Positions 13,566 to 28,200 of a DNA stretch of 64,000 nucleotides are shown here, in pieces. Position 1 is the first letter of the stretch; each line of letters begins with the position of its first letter. Position numbers and translations under genes: made by a program. The DNA lies in NCBI GenBank assembly GCA_034766995.1, contig CM068313.1:30346825-30410824 (forward strand). The letters run 5' to 3'. The DNA comes from Acanthacorydalis orientalis (taxonomy: Eukaryota; Arthropoda; Insecta; Megaloptera; Corydalidae). A model generated the notes under the pieces. That model was not told where the DNA came from and did no database searches. It saw only the letters and a program-made list of their open reading frames with translations.

Positions 13566-14496
13566 ATATATATATATACATATATATACAAATATGTTTT
13601 TTTCAATTTTCAAGAATGAATGTTACTGATAGAAATAAAAATGAATAACATTATATATATATATATAGCATACTATTTAATTTCAAAATCTTATGCATTT
13701 AAATATTATTCTTTCCAAAAAATTAAATTCAAAAAAATAATAAAAATACTGTAGTTAATAAAGTATAAAATAAACATAAAAATTAAATATATTGACATAT
13801 ATATATATATATATATATATATTGAAAGAAAATATTTAATTTTCAGTAACTTAAATCTCAATATTTTCTACATAAACAATATTTGTTTATATATTTAGTG
13901 TACTTTCTGATTCATTCATGTAAAATCTATTAACTCACAGTTGTTTTTTAATAACCTGATTGTGTTTATAATTACATCTCTTAACAATATAATACAATTC
14001 AAAAAATTTTAAGTGAATTATACATATAAATTCGAATCAATAGACTATATATTTATAACAAAACCATACTGATAAAGAAATTGAATATATATTTATTTTT
14101 TCATTTGTATATACAGCACCGCATGTCTATTTACTTTTACGTCCAAATTTAAATTTAAACATGCATCAAGTAAAAATTTGATTTTTTTTCTGCCGATATT
14201 TCAAATGTAATATTTTTCTAAAGAGTTTGATATAATTTCATTTGACATAAAAATTGAAATAAAAGCTATTATTTCTATAAACAAATGTTTAAATTTATAT
14301 ATGTAATTAACGAATATTACTTATAAACTAATAAATACGTTTTATATTCAATTACAACAAAACAACTTCAGTTATCAACTGAATTATCAAATAAGAAATT
14401 AAATTATATACTCTTCTATTCAACATACGTTTATCGGTTCTAATTTTCTATTTAGATTATTTTCTTCATAAAATAATATATATATATATATATACA

Positions 14497-14536
<40 letters not shown>

Positions 14537-15194
14537 TATAGATATAATGATTAAAGCTGTTTAGAACGATAATATTAGAAGTAGGAAAATATAATATTTT
14601 ATTATATTTGCTTCTGCTAAATGAAGAACCTTTATACTATATTCATACAAATATTCATAATATAAAGCTTGGATATATTTTTTACTACTAGATATTTTTT
14701 ATGGCAGACATAAAATGTGAAATAATTTTCTAACATAAACAATATATTTCTTTGTAGTTATTTTCTTTTTAATGTTATTATAACTATAATAATAACAGTT
14801 TTTGTATAATTTCTGGTTTAACAGCATAAGTAATTCATATTTCATATAAATGTTTTTGAACAATGAAGTATATTTCATTATACAGATAACTAATTTAAAT
14901 TATATTTGATATGAAACGAATTTTAGCTATAAAGGAAATAGAGTGGTTTCACCGTTCAAAATATATATAAAATTTTAAAGTATGATTAATAACAAATATT
15001 AAACAATCGGTGCTTTTCTTTAATTAAAAGAAATTTATGTTAATGCAAATAAATTAAGATATTTTTTTTTGTAATTTTATAATCTACTATCAAAATACTG
15101 ACTTTATTAATATGAAGAGTGTTTACAAATGAAAGTTAAAATCTTCTGATATACGACGTTAATATCAACAAAGTTCAACTACTGTTCGCCTATG

Positions 15195-15445
15195 TATATA
15201 CGTATAAGGGATTTGATGGGGTGAGGTTGTAGAGTATGCTAGTAGTCTGACCAACTCCACCGTTCCCCAGCCAAGGATAACGTGATCGCCCAGAGTTTAG
15301 GCATAGCGCACTATGGGACTGACACCAGCATACTACAGCGGAATTGTAGTCCATAAGTTATGACTGCGAGTTCTGTAAAATGGTGGAACACGAGACTCTG
15401 GCTCCAATGCTTTGTTTGTGCCCTTTACTAACGTCCATGTGTTTT
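15195..15445. other. GC-richer island with nested inverted repeats
   Basis: AGTATGCT (15233-15240) pairs with AGCATACT (15327-15334). Inside lies CATAG-CGCA-CTATG (15302-15315), and overlapping the right arm ACTACA/TGTAGT (15332-15350). A folded RNA or a decayed palindromic repeat is possible. No coding frame was seen. Confidence 0.35.
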
Positions 15446-16549
15446 CAGTGTGTCTTGGTTATTTTTCACTGCCAGAAATAGATTGCAAGCTGTTTTTTTT
15501 CGTGCTTTTTATTTACAAAACAAAAATTTTGAATAAATAAATATTTTTCATTCTGCATACAAAGTCAGTTTATTTTCACATAGAAGCATACAAATATAAG
15601 TATATACATGCACTTTCACACACACACATACTATATATATATATATATATATATAACAAAATTAATAATTATTATTTAAAATTAACTATAGAAGAAGCTC
15701 CTTATAAAATAATAGAAGCCAAGTAAATTACAAATCAGTATATTTGTTAAAAAATAAAATATGTTTCTAATTTTCTTTTATTAAGATATTTAACCTACAA
15801 ATCATTGTTGTTTTAATATAAAAAAGTTTCAAAATTAAATATATATGTTTTACTTTTTATATTCAAGATGCAGCTGTTGTTATATATATATATATATATA
15901 TATTTAATTTCAAATTATCTACAATTACCTCTTAAACTTTTATCACACGATAACGGTAATCGTTAATTTACTAAGATAAGTGTCTTTTTCAGAGGTACTT
16001 TTTGGAATAAAATCATTATATTTGACACGATAAAGAGTGAAAATAACAAGTTTACAAAAGAAGACTATATAAAATCGACAGTATTTGTTAGAATAAATTT
16101 TATTCAATTATCTGTGTTTATCTGTTTAAAATAGATTCCTACCTTATTTTCAACAACATTTTTAAACTATATGAAATATTTTGTTTTTTATTAATGTTTA
16201 CACAAAATTATATAATTATTTTAATATTTTGTAAAGAAGGGAAAATTTAACGTTTATTTGTATCGTAATTTGACTTTTTATGTTTATAGTATCCGTTTTT
16301 TAATCAACACATTTATGGCTTAATAGTATGAATGTAAAATACCATAAAACAAACTTATACTTTTTTATTAAACTTGCATCCATTTACAATATATAACTGC
16401 ATATTAGGGAACTATGAACTATAGTGATGTCCTTGTTTAATCATCGTTTTATTCATATTGAAAGTATCACGAACAAAGAGAGTTAGTTACATACCTTAAT
16501 ATGTAATAAACTTTATTCTACCTCACAAATTTTACAACTATCTCAATTA

Positions 16550-16940
16550 CGTTCCGTTAAAACTTACGGAGGGTGCGATTTCAACCATGCAACACATAGA
16601 AATACGTACAAAAAAACGATCACAATCGTTTCTACGAAGAACAATCGATGTTTGTGACGAAACGAAACGTTCGTCAAGGTGAATCCTCGCGTTTTAGGAA
16701 GCAATGACGACATTATCTACAACGCCCACGGTAAACTGTCAGCGCGCGATCAGCTCCATCCTTCAGCGAGACTGATTGCCGTAATCACGACGCACAATAA
16801 CGCACCGCTACGTTTTGTTCGCCACTACCGCCCTTTTCACCAAACGCCACCCCATCGACCCAACACGAAGATCATTCGCACACTTACATGCAGATCTTTG
16901 CTACGTTCTTCTCGCGTTAATATGTACACGGTTGTAAATA
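16550..16940. other. GC-richer island with short hairpins, no convincing gene
   Basis: About 390 bp of higher G+C content. It includes the hairpins AAACGAT-CACA-ATCGTTT (16614-16631) and GACGAA/TTCGTC (16656-16675). A 112-codon frame crosses it into a TA repeat, but its protein shows no recognisable motif and ends in Tyr-Ile repeat. Candidate conserved non-coding element. Confidence 0.35.
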
Positions 16941-16953
16941 ATGTACACGTACA

Positions 16954-17008
<55 letters not shown>

Positions 17009-17479
17009 GATAGATAGATATATAAAATTTATATGTATGCATACGTATATGCCAACATATGTTCATGCGCATTAATTATGCTTTTTTGTTTTCATTATTT
17101 TTCATGATTAAATTTATTATATTTTTAATAAAAATGCATTATAAATCTAAGTTAACTACTACAAAACTTTAAAAAAAACACCAAAGTTATAGTGCTAGTA
17201 TTTAAAAACCAAAAATATTAATAATTTGTCCGTGTAATTAACAATTGAAGCGAAAATATTAATTATAAAATTTTAAATAGTAATTTTACAAGTAAGTACT
17301 AAATTAAGAATACTTATATTATGAAATATATAACTGAATTAAATTTCAAAAGTGTATTATAGAATATTATTAGCTTTAATTATAATATATATATATATAT
17401 ATATATTTATAATATTTTAACTATTAGACAATATTCGTAATCCGCTAATCATAAATATTCAAATATGACTAACTAAATA

Positions 17480-17981
17480 TTAGGTGTAAGAATTAATTCG
17501 GTGTTTTAAATTGAATCAATCATAACCCTGTTTGAAATTTTAATATTTTCTCGGTATTTTAGAATTCTGAAGAGCCAACGTTGATATTTAAAAAAATACT
17601 ATATATCTTGGCCAAGCAGTTAGCACAATCTCATAAAACAGTAGTGAACACGATGGCGTCCGAGAAGTAGTATATTAGGCATTGGATACTTTTCTTATTC
17701 CAGTTGAAAAATATGCTGACTAAGTCACGAGAATGATTTGTTCAGTTTTAAGATAAGGTGTGATGACACATAAAACTAGCAAAAAATACTAGAACAGTGA
17801 AAGAGGTCCGAAAATATATCACAACTTCATTGTCTCAAAGCCATCAAATTTTTTTCAACAAGAGATTCGTCAGTTACCCAACCTATGGTGCATAGTTATA
17901 CAAAATAATAGGGGATACTTTAAAGAATGAAATATATTCCATTTCTTAAACAAAAGGCACCGAATTAATTTGTATACCTGA
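17480..17981 (+). mobile_element. Internally deleted mariner, copy B
   Basis: Seen: it starts TTAGGTGTAAGAATTAATTC and ends with the inverted form (complement starting TCAGGTATACAAATTAATTC). TA lies on both sides (17478-17479 and 17982-17983), as expected for the mariner target duplication. Length is about 502 bp. It aligns by eye with copy A on the opposite strand, sharing the AGTAGTGAACACGATGGC leader, the join after GAAGAGGTCC-like sequence, and the tail before the right repeat. Non-autonomous. Confidence 0.87.
17653..17925 (+). pseudogene. Truncated mariner transposase, copy B
   Basis: Seen: ATG at 17653 starts MASEK, then TAG at 17668, then YIRHWILFLFQLKN, which matches the mariner N-terminal helices. 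Several later stops (around 17734-17765) and frame changes follow. The C-terminal tail is recognisable only by comparison with copy A (about 17840-17925). The catalytic part is absent. More decayed than copy A. Confidence 0.75.
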
Positions 17982-18486
17982 TATAACTAAAACCAACATT
18001 ATATTCTTTTACGAGTATCTATACATTAATTTACATTAAATTTAAACGAAATTTAATATTAACCAATTTTTAAACTGAAATTTATGTATTGTTTAGTACA
18101 AAACTAAAATAAATATTTAAAATTGTTATACACTTTGAAAGTTTAACTCTTCGTTGAAAATGTGGATTCTAAAATATAATTAAATTAAAATATTGCATAT
18201 ATTTTAAAAGAAAATTGCAACAGACTAACATTAAATGGAGAATGAACATGAATTTTTGTTTCTTTCTCGCAACATTATAAATTAAAATAAAATAAAAACG
18301 TATAAAAGCAGACTCTTTTAATTTCACGACAACTAGAGGAAAACGAACGAATCGCACTCATGGGACATGGTGATACAGTATAAGGTATTTTAGTTGTTTA
18401 CATTTCTAAGCAATTCTAGACAATATTTTATACAAAGTATGTAAATTTAAACAAATTCTACCTATATTAACATAACTACACACCTA

Positions 18487-18531
<45 letters not shown>

Positions 18532-19109
18532 CCAAATTGAAGTTTCAACTTTTTTAAATACTAACTAATAATAATGTATATCAATTTTAAAATAAAATAT
18601 AAAAACTTCTTGATTGAAATACATCTTGATTGATTATAATTACAGTTTGGAACTGTGGCTAAAGTAATTTCACTTTCGCTTTCAAATGATCAGTACATCA
18701 TACGTCAAAAACCTTACTTAATCAAAACCGTCAATAATTGCTCATTAACCATTTTCAAATCGTTACTATGCATTTTCGGAATAATTTCACCATCTTTAAC
18801 GCTCTAACTATGATAGCATTGCCATCAAAATGTACATAAGGAATGAAAGTGAACATTATCGAACATTTTGATATTTAAGATATTTTTATGATAGTATATT
18901 ATAAGCAGCAATTTATTTATAAAAAATATCTTTAGTATTATTTAATTTTACTATACAGGAAATAAACTAAAATTTATATAATATATTTAAAAGATTTGAT
19001 TTTAAAACTGACTACTTATTCTTATACATTTAAAAAAATATTTGCAAAAAATTAGTAAATAGAGTTATTTTGTTAAATTCAAAAGCTAAATATTTGATAA
19101 TAATTAGTT

Positions 19110-19166
<57 letters not shown>

Positions 19167-19361
19167 ATTTACAGTTTGAAATAGTTATGTTTTTATTAAA
19201 GTAAATACTACACAGAAGTAAACATACATATTACATATTAATATTCTCTTGGTACAGATCTTACGTCTTATAAATTATATTTCTAATCTTGTACTCTAGT
19301 TTCATGTCGCTAACAATCTTCACGTTCAACAGTCATACATAAAATAGAATATAATACATAA

Positions 19362-19419
<58 letters not shown>

Positions 19420-19961
19420 CAGCATCATCAATCATAATGCTGACTATAGACAAGAATAATAGAACAGGAATTAAAGTATTGTATACATTAAAAGACAAAT
19501 TAAATATAATATTATAAGCGATATAAATTTATCTGTATATGAGTGTATGTAATGAAAATAAGAAAACTTCCTTAGCCTACTTTTAAAAATGAAAATAAGT
19601 TAACCAATTGTTTAAAATTATCCATACTCTAAATTAAACCAAATCATCATAATTAAGTACACAAAAATCTATCTGTTATCATTTTCAGTGAATGCTTTTA
19701 TATTTATATCCGTATCAATTTATTCATGTTGTTTAATAAGTTATTATTTCATTTGATAAATATGATTTATATTTTAAAAATAAATTCCAACTATTAAAGT
19801 GGTATTTAATTTTTGAAATACTAACGAACAATGCTAGTAAACTCTTTCAACATTATTTCAAATCTTTAAGATTTTTTTTTAAAATATAGAATAAATTAAA
19901 AGTGTGCCAAATAGTATTTAAAAGAATGTTAATTTTAAAACTCCATATCTGATTACGAATA

Positions 19962-19967
<6 letters not shown>

Positions 19968-20019
<52 letters not shown>

Positions 20020-20025
20020 CATATG

Positions 20026-20059
<34 letters not shown>

Positions 20060-20075
20060 AAGAGAGAGAAAGAAG
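19968..20075. repeat. Compound TA/CATATG microsatellite running into a GA tract
   Basis: TA repeats with regularly spaced GTATAT/CATATG interruptions (19968-20060), followed by AAGAGAGAGAAAGAAGG. The frames of Tyr-Ile repeats across it are translation artefacts. Confidence 0.95.
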
Positions 20076-20718
20076 GAAAATGCATAAGAACGATGAATAC
20101 ATAAAATAAACATCCCCGTAAAGAATAAGAAAATACAAATAAGTAATATGAAAAAAATATGGTTTTGAACAAAACCAAAGAATATCTTGTTTATAAAATC
20201 TTTAGAGAATATTTCCAGAATATTATTTGTACGGTAAGGACAACCTTTTGTGTTGTTTGGTGACGATGGAATCACAAACTCTCAGAGATAAAAAGAAGTG
20301 TAGCAACGTAGTGAAGAGTATGGGATGAAGTTGTCGACGGTTGTAGAAGAGTAAGCAAGAGGAAACGAGAGAGTATATTTATGTGAAGGAAATGACGTTG
20401 CCACCGTCTACTAAGAAAAGTTGAAGACAAAGAAAAACTCTTATGACAGCGAAAGAACAACTTCCGGCGCCTGAGAGAATTTCTGTCGTCACGAGATACT
20501 ACACTGTACCGATGTCATATTTAATATCAGTGAATACAGTTTCATGCTAATTTTATTTGATCTGTTGCAGTTCTTTCTGAAATTTTATATTCAATATAAA
20601 TGTGATCTTCTTGTGAATGTTTTAAAAACAATTTCCAACAAGATATAGTTTGTAACTGAATTCCGGGACACATGCAAATAATAAATATTCATTTAAAACA
20701 AACTATTATATATCAATT

Positions 20719-20775
<57 letters not shown>

Positions 20776-21290
20776 ATGATTGTACGTGTGTCTGTATGTA
20801 TGTGTGAGTGCATTTGTATATTTCATTCTTATCAAATGTATTATTTTGGTCGTTACACTTTCGTTATGGTAAAATCAATCTATCTAATACATAAAATTTG
20901 CATTATAAAAGATAACTTTATATATACATTCAAGGAAATTGAAATTTGGATTTTTATGTTAATTTTGATGAAAATAATACTAATAAAATTTAATATATTA
21001 TGTGAAACATGTTTGAAATGTAAAAGAAAAATGAAAATTTGATTAAAAATTTCATGACATTATAAACGTGTCTATTCAAAGTATAAAATTAATCACCGAA
21101 TAAAAAAAAATTCACCTCTGTTTCTTTCATAAATAATTGATAACGACACATTTGCGCTAGAAAACTAAAATTGTAATCACGACACTACACATTCATAATG
21201 TATATGTGCAAAATAGGTCAGCGAATATCGTTTTAGCATGGACCCCAGAAAAGGTGAATTTCCTACAATAGCTCAAGCTGTATATATTCT

Positions 21291-21303
21291 ACACATACAT
21301 AAC

Positions 21304-21343
<40 letters not shown>

Positions 21344-21356
21344 GTTATGTATGTGT
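21291..21356. repeat. 66-bp perfect palindrome built around a TA microsatellite
   Basis: ACACATACATAACGTG (21291-21306) and its exact complement CACGTTATGTATGTGT (21341-21356) flank a pure (TA)n tract. Because TA repeats are self-complementary, the whole 66 bp can fold into one uninterrupted hairpin or cruciform. Confidence 0.9.
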
Positions 21357-21949
21357 GACCGTGTACTGTTACAGAACTTCAATGGTATTACACAGTAATG
21401 TTGTGTTTGCGTGTTTTAAATTTTTGTTTTGCATCACAATATGTTTTCTTCTTTGGTAGGATTTACTTTTACTTTATTTTAACACACGGAATGTAAATAT
21501 TTTATCATGTACATACATAGATATTTTCCATAAGATACTTTACGTAATATACAATAGATGTTAAAACTTATTTATCTCAAATATTCTTTATATGTAGGAA
21601 ATATTTTTCTAACATCTCTCTCTCTCTATATATATATATATATGTATGCCAATTTATATGAATATGAAAATAATATTCCTATATCTAAAATTTTATAATG
21701 TAATAATTTCTGGTGCAGTGAAAACTAATTATCGTTTGTAGATTTATGTGTATATATATATATATATATATAAGTAGATAAGGATAAAATAGAATAAAAT
21801 AAAAGTTGATTATATAATGATAGTAATAAATTATGAATTACTTAACTGAATCTCACAGAAAATTCTTCTCAAATATTGAATATATTTTTTGATGAGCCTT
21901 GAAGGTAATTTGCTAGTTGAAATAATTGAAAACATCAAGCAGAATAAAA

Positions 21950-22002
<53 letters not shown>

Positions 22003-22334
22003 TATATATAGTTTTTACTTTAATCTATTAATATAACCATATAGTTAAAGAAAAGAATTAATTTATATGTATGAGTAAATTAGTGTCTTAAACAATGTAT
22101 TAATGAATTAAAACTCATGTGTATACATATTTATATGTATACATATACATTTTTACACTATTTTTAAAGAAATCACTTATGTTACATAAATATTAATAAA
22201 TAATTTATTCGACAATGTCATAATTTTTTTAATCTCCATAAATATAAAAACGACAATTGAGTTTAATATTTTTACTTAAAAACGAATTCTGTGTAAGAAA
22301 CTACACATCCACTTCTTACATATGAATTAAAATT

Positions 22335-22409
22335 ATATATATATATATATATACATACTTATGTATGTATGTATATATGTATGTATATATGTATGTATAT
22401 ATATATATA
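22335..22409. repeat. TATG/TATA compound microsatellite
   Basis: ATACATACTTATGTATGTAT and repeated TATATGTATG units, flanked by TA. Confidence 0.9.
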
Positions 22410-25400
22410 CAAATATATTTATGAACATCAGTTTTTTTATATTACAATTTAAAAAAGTTATCATTTTATATACCACGAAATGTAATTTAAAGATTATAAT
22501 AATTTTATAATTCTAAACTTTAAAATAAATAATTTCCATTAAATACAACATGTAAACAAATAAAGAACAGAGTTCATACCTAATTTAATGTCTGAATTTT
22601 GTACTGAAATTGTAAATTGAGTAAAATATTTTCTACCGTAAAAGTTTATCTACAAATGATTATATACAAACACATACAACAGAGACGTATCCACGAATAT
22701 GAAGTATATGTATGCGGTAACATGTTAAGTACATAAAGAACGATGTGTATGTAGATATCGTACATATGAGATACAAAAGTTTTGCTTTTCGTTTGGATTG
22801 GTTGAAATATTTGCTTCTCGTTATCGTTGCTAAAATACTTTATAAATTGTTCAATAAGTTTAAATAAACAATAATTGTGTTTAAATATAAAAACCAATTC
22901 TAAAAAAATGAGTATAAAAATGTTCATATAAACATTTTTATTGAACATACACACAGATATGTTATATGGAATAAAACGATTCTAATTGATTTCAATGACA
23001 CATGCAACTCCTGCTGCTTTTGATTAAATAGTTATTATTATTTATTTATAAAATTATGAAACGTTTTTAAAAATGTTCTTTTCTCTTGAATTAATTTACA
23101 CTTCAATTAAACAAGCATTGTATGAGAGTATTAGTTGATAAATAATTATTTTTAATAAAATATAAAAAAGAATCCTATTAATAATCTTTTATAAAGAATA
23201 GTTTCAAGAAACGATAAAATAGTTAATTTTATTAAAATAGCGAATTATATTAAATTATCTAACGACATTAAATTCATTATATCTCAATAAAAAAATATAA
23301 AGAAAATAATTTATTTATGTTTAAGTATTTTTTTAATCAATTCCTTTTTAATATGTTTATATATAAAATATATGTAACTGATATTTTTTATAAATTGAAT
23401 ATCAAACAAAATATCAAACTGTAAATTTGTAAAATTAACCCGGTCCTGATCACACAGATCCCTTCCTACAACAACATAATTATGTTCTCATCGCTGCTAG
23501 AACGAGTGTTGCCTTTCGTCAGTAAATAATAAATGACTTAATTTTTCTAGTCTGTTGCAAATCCGTGTATTCGGTACTTCGTGAGCTCTCTAATTTGTAA
23601 CTCACTGACGGCCTACTACTACAGAAATCCTGTTTCACTCTGATGTTCTCCAATGTGTTCTATCTCATCTCGCGTGCGCTTTTCTCGATTTACCTCTTCC
23701 CAGCGCTACCACCATCATCCACTAGTACAGTTCTAAATCAATCCTTTGGAGAATTAATTTTCATACTTTTTACTTAAAATGTTAAAGTTATTAAAAAGGA
23801 GAATATTTACAATAATTTATAATTCATTTCCAGGCGCTAATATAATTATAAACTAGCCGAATCTTTATTTGACTGAAAGTTAGTATGTTTATTTGAATGA
23901 ATACATTCGAATGAAATGTTGAAATTTTAATTAAACTAATAATAACAAATTGGCTTTCATAACTTCTATTTAGCGTATAAATGAATAAATAATTTTATTT
24001 TTTGACATATCTGAGTTATGATTTATGCGTGTTTGTTTTATATTTGTCTTACTATACTAGAGATATGCAGACAAATTTATTATAAAATACTTATTTTTAA
24101 CTGATTTATATTTTCTTCCTTAATGTGTATTTTTTCTAGATAGAAAATTGATAATTTAAATTAGATTGAAGTATTCATAACATCACATTTCTCTCACTTT
24201 TTGACACAAATATATAGAATGTCGAATTTAATATATTTTCAATATAATTTCATAAGATATATTATGAGGTACTATTAGCTAAATATTTTAATTATTTTTT
24301 TGAACTTTGTATTTTCGCAGCATCATGTCATGTAAAAAATTATAAAATTATTAAACATTTAAATGATTACACAAAAGTATGTATAATTAACATAATTTTA
24401 ATAAAAAATTATTATTGATTCATATTTTTCATATATACACTTTACTTGACTAAAAATTAAAATTATAAATGCATAACCTATTGTAATTATTTTACTACTG
24501 AACTAAACGAAATAGTATTAAATATTATAAAATTATTTAACTTTGTACCTTATGTTTAACTGGAAAAAGTGCTAGTGCAAAAATTTAAACAAAGATATCT
24601 TTTAAAAGAAATATATGTCTACGGAAACGATTTGATATTTATTATATAATAATTTCAAAATGAATAAGAGATAGAATTAAATAGAAAATATTACATACTT
24701 TTAATTAACTTTTAGATCTGACCAAATAAAATAGTATTCAAAATGATTGAAACTATATATATATATATATATATACATATATTATACACTTGAATCTTAC
24801 ACTAAGGCAAAGCTAATTTTCTTGCACAGTCACTTTGAAGTTGTACAAATTAGTATGCAGCAAAATGTAATAGTGATTAGTTACATCATATCTACCTGCA
24901 ACACGATTAGTCTCTAGAGTATTAGTGTCTATACCAAATGAAAAGAAGAAAAATTTTAATGAATGTTAATCAAAAAGTTCTTTTTAATAAAAACATTAAT
25001 ATCGTCGATGCTTTTGTGTATATTTTTTTTAATCTAGTTTTAAAATTGACATTTAAACAATAATATGCAAAAAAATGTAAATTAAAAAAAATACTAATTC
25101 TATATATAATAACAAATTATTCACATACTTCAAGTATGAATTTTACTTTCATCTAACAAAAGAAATTCATTAGTGAAATACAACTTAGTATGCGTTACGA
25201 ATAATAATATAAATATATTAATATTAAAAAAATCTTAATAACAGACTACATATTTATATCCCAGCTGTATATTTATCTTAAATAATTAACATACTTCGAA
25301 TAAAAGAGTTAAATATCTGTCTAACATCACCATTTTATATTATAACTTATGCATATTTTTTGTAATTTAATTGAATTTAGTATATTATATATCTTGAAAG

Positions 25401-26305
25401 AATAGTCTAATTTTAATTATTAAATTTTTCATTTTGCACAGAATTGTTATATCACGAATTATCCAAAAAAGGTAATTATTTTTATAACAATAACAAAAAT
25501 CATTTTCACAGTTGAGTATATGAATAATTTGAATTTTTCACATTATCGTACCAACATATACGTAACTTAGTCTTATAGATATGTTTCAAGTAACTTATTT
25601 ATATCAATTAATTATTTCGTAAAAAAAATATTAGTAATTAAATTATTTTTGAAAGTTATTCATTAAAGACAAATTTTATATTAAAAAAACATTATAACTA
25701 AGTCTAAATTAGAATAAAAAAATGTGACAATAAGAATTAACAATGATAAAGCTATACATTTTATTTTAGAAGAGTACAGGCTATTCACGTTATACGACAT
25801 ATTTCGTTTACGAATGAAGACCACCCATTATTATAAAAATGGGATTGTTTCCAGTATTATTCTATTTTCTATAACTATTTTTGTGAGTTTATTTATAATC
25901 TGTGCACACTTGTATGTATTGCTTATTACTACTCAAAATTACAATGCAAAGTAATAATAAATGCTGTCTGGCATTTAGGTAAATTTAAATACGTACATTG
26001 TATTAAACTATCAATGAAAACATGTGTGAAATATTTAGTAGATAAAAATATTTTTTAAAATATTTAATAACATTTAAAAATATATCTACATAAATACATT
26101 AGTCATACAAATGTGTATGTATGTATGTATATATATATATATAACATACGTTAGTATTATACATTTCTTTTTCATATTCAGATAATTTTCAATTAGTTTT
26201 GGAAAAAAATTTTCAAAGCATTGCGAAAAATGATATCTTCTGCCATTTTTAAATTACTTTTCATATACATTTTCGAGCTGCATTTTTAAATGACTCAATA
26301 TTTTA

Positions 26306-26422
<117 letters not shown>

Positions 26423-26854
26423 ATAAATGCATATCTGAAAATACAAGAATATCAGTATATTGGCATATTTGCATTGAAAATTAATGAAATTTTCCGTATC
26501 ATTTCATTACATTAACGGACAAGTACAAAGATTTCCAATATATCAACGTTTTTTTTTACTTATTTGTTTTTATGTGTACATACAAACATCATTCGTATAT
26601 ATATTTGTATCTCTCTCGCACCCTCTTTCAACATTTACCGTGCATTATGTACCGGTGATATAGTTGAACATGATGTACACTCGTTTCGAAAATAGCCTTC
26701 AGCAACTTTTCAATTTTGCATACGTTTCGTTACGATATAGAAGTTCGTCAACGACCAGGTCGATGCTACCAAAGAATATTTCATATTTCCTACCGGATAT
26801 ACTTTTGGTTGTACTAGTTGTACGTTCTTTACAGTGGCGTACTGTTAAGAATTG

Positions 26855-26897
<43 letters not shown>

Positions 26898-27119
26898 TAC
26901 ATGTATGTGATTATTGTCTATTTTGATACCATGATGTGCATTTTAATAATTATGTCAATATTTTCAAAAAAAGTATACTTATTCTAGACCAGTACTAATT
27001 TATTTGTAAATTTAAACTTAACTATAAAGATCAACTCTTAAATGTCTCAATATAATCAATTATTGCTTCAATATTAAACATTCAATAAAATTTTATTATA
27101 ATATATATGTATGTATATA

Positions 27120-27167
<48 letters not shown>

Positions 27168-27709
27168 CACGAGGTTAAGCAAAATAGTTCTTTGAATGAT
27201 GTAAATGCCCCAATATCAATTTATTTGTTTCCCGTATCATCAAGATAATTATTATGATTATTGATTGTCCTTTGGTTTAAATGACAAAGGAGACAGATAC
27301 AGGAATTTATTATTAACAGGTATTGAAGACATTTCACATTTCTAGAAACCGTTCTGAAAAATTTTATATCGAATTTTTTTTATCATAAATGTGCTGAAAA
27401 AACGGTGAAGGTTTTTAAAAAAGCACCTCGAAAATTTTACTGCAAAATTTTCTTTCCTTTACCTTACGATTCTCATTTTTCCACTTCGAATCATAACCAA
27501 AAGTTCTTATTATTAAAAAATTCGCTATGACTCAACGTTTTAAATCTTACAGATAACATTTAATTATTTTTAATCAAATAACTAAATATTTTAAAGGGAT
27601 ATATTGAAATTATGATGCTTCCATATATAGACAAGTTTAAATTACAATATGACTACGTAAAATAAATTAAAAATAATTGATGTAATCTTCCAGAGAAGTT
27701 TAGATTTAC

Positions 27710-27753
<44 letters not shown>

Positions 27754-28149
27754 TTAAAAACTATCAAAATATATATTATAATTCTTTATTTATTTAACAT
27801 CTCATCACAGTAAACAAATATTCAATGTGTAAAATTTGCATATATTTTAATATTTGTATTCAATTCCCTATAAATAAATATCATTTATTTATTCTAAAAT
27901 GGAAAACAATTGTTTATTTGAATTTCATTAATATAAAACTGTTTAGATTTTAATACCTTCCATTTATAAAAACATTCTAAGTTACGTTTTGAAGTAGTAA
28001 AAGTAAGTTTTTTGAAATATAATTTACAAAAAATGTGTTATTTTTCAAGAAGACCAAGGAAAGGTAATGAAATAGTCATATAAAATATTTAATTTATAGT
28101 AAATAAAATTATAGATTATTTTCATCATGATTATAATACCTTCATATCA

Positions 28150-28200
<51 letters not shown>

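Larger units (their letters stand above)
11086..17479. other. AT-rich non-coding DNA with islands
   Basis: Apart from the islands listed separately (15195-15445, 16550-16940), a GC-richer patch at 12540-12740 carries GGTTCG...CGAACC arms (about 12638-12665) and a 77-codon frame without known motifs. TA tracts lie at 12268-12325, 13520-13590, 13795-13821, 14478-14534, 15632-15655, 15880-15903 and 16960-17005. No gene was seen. Confidence 0.65.

Noticed and set aside
16679..17017. 112-codon plus-strand frame
   Set aside because: No recognisable motif, no ATG at the chosen start on the plus strand, and the C-terminal part is a translated TA repeat.
19853..20275. 140-codon frame with long Tyr-Ile repeats
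   Set aside because: The repeat residues come from translating a TA microsatellite, and the rest shows no motif. The same applies to the Tyr-Ile frames at 3305-3520, 42411-42695, 45774-46052, 53431-53726 and 61918-62184.
25724..25954. 76-codon plus-strand frame with a hydrophobic segment
   Set aside because: It lies in AT-rich DNA, has no proper start context, no splice sites and no recognisable family. Hydrophobic runs are common in translated AT-rich sequence.
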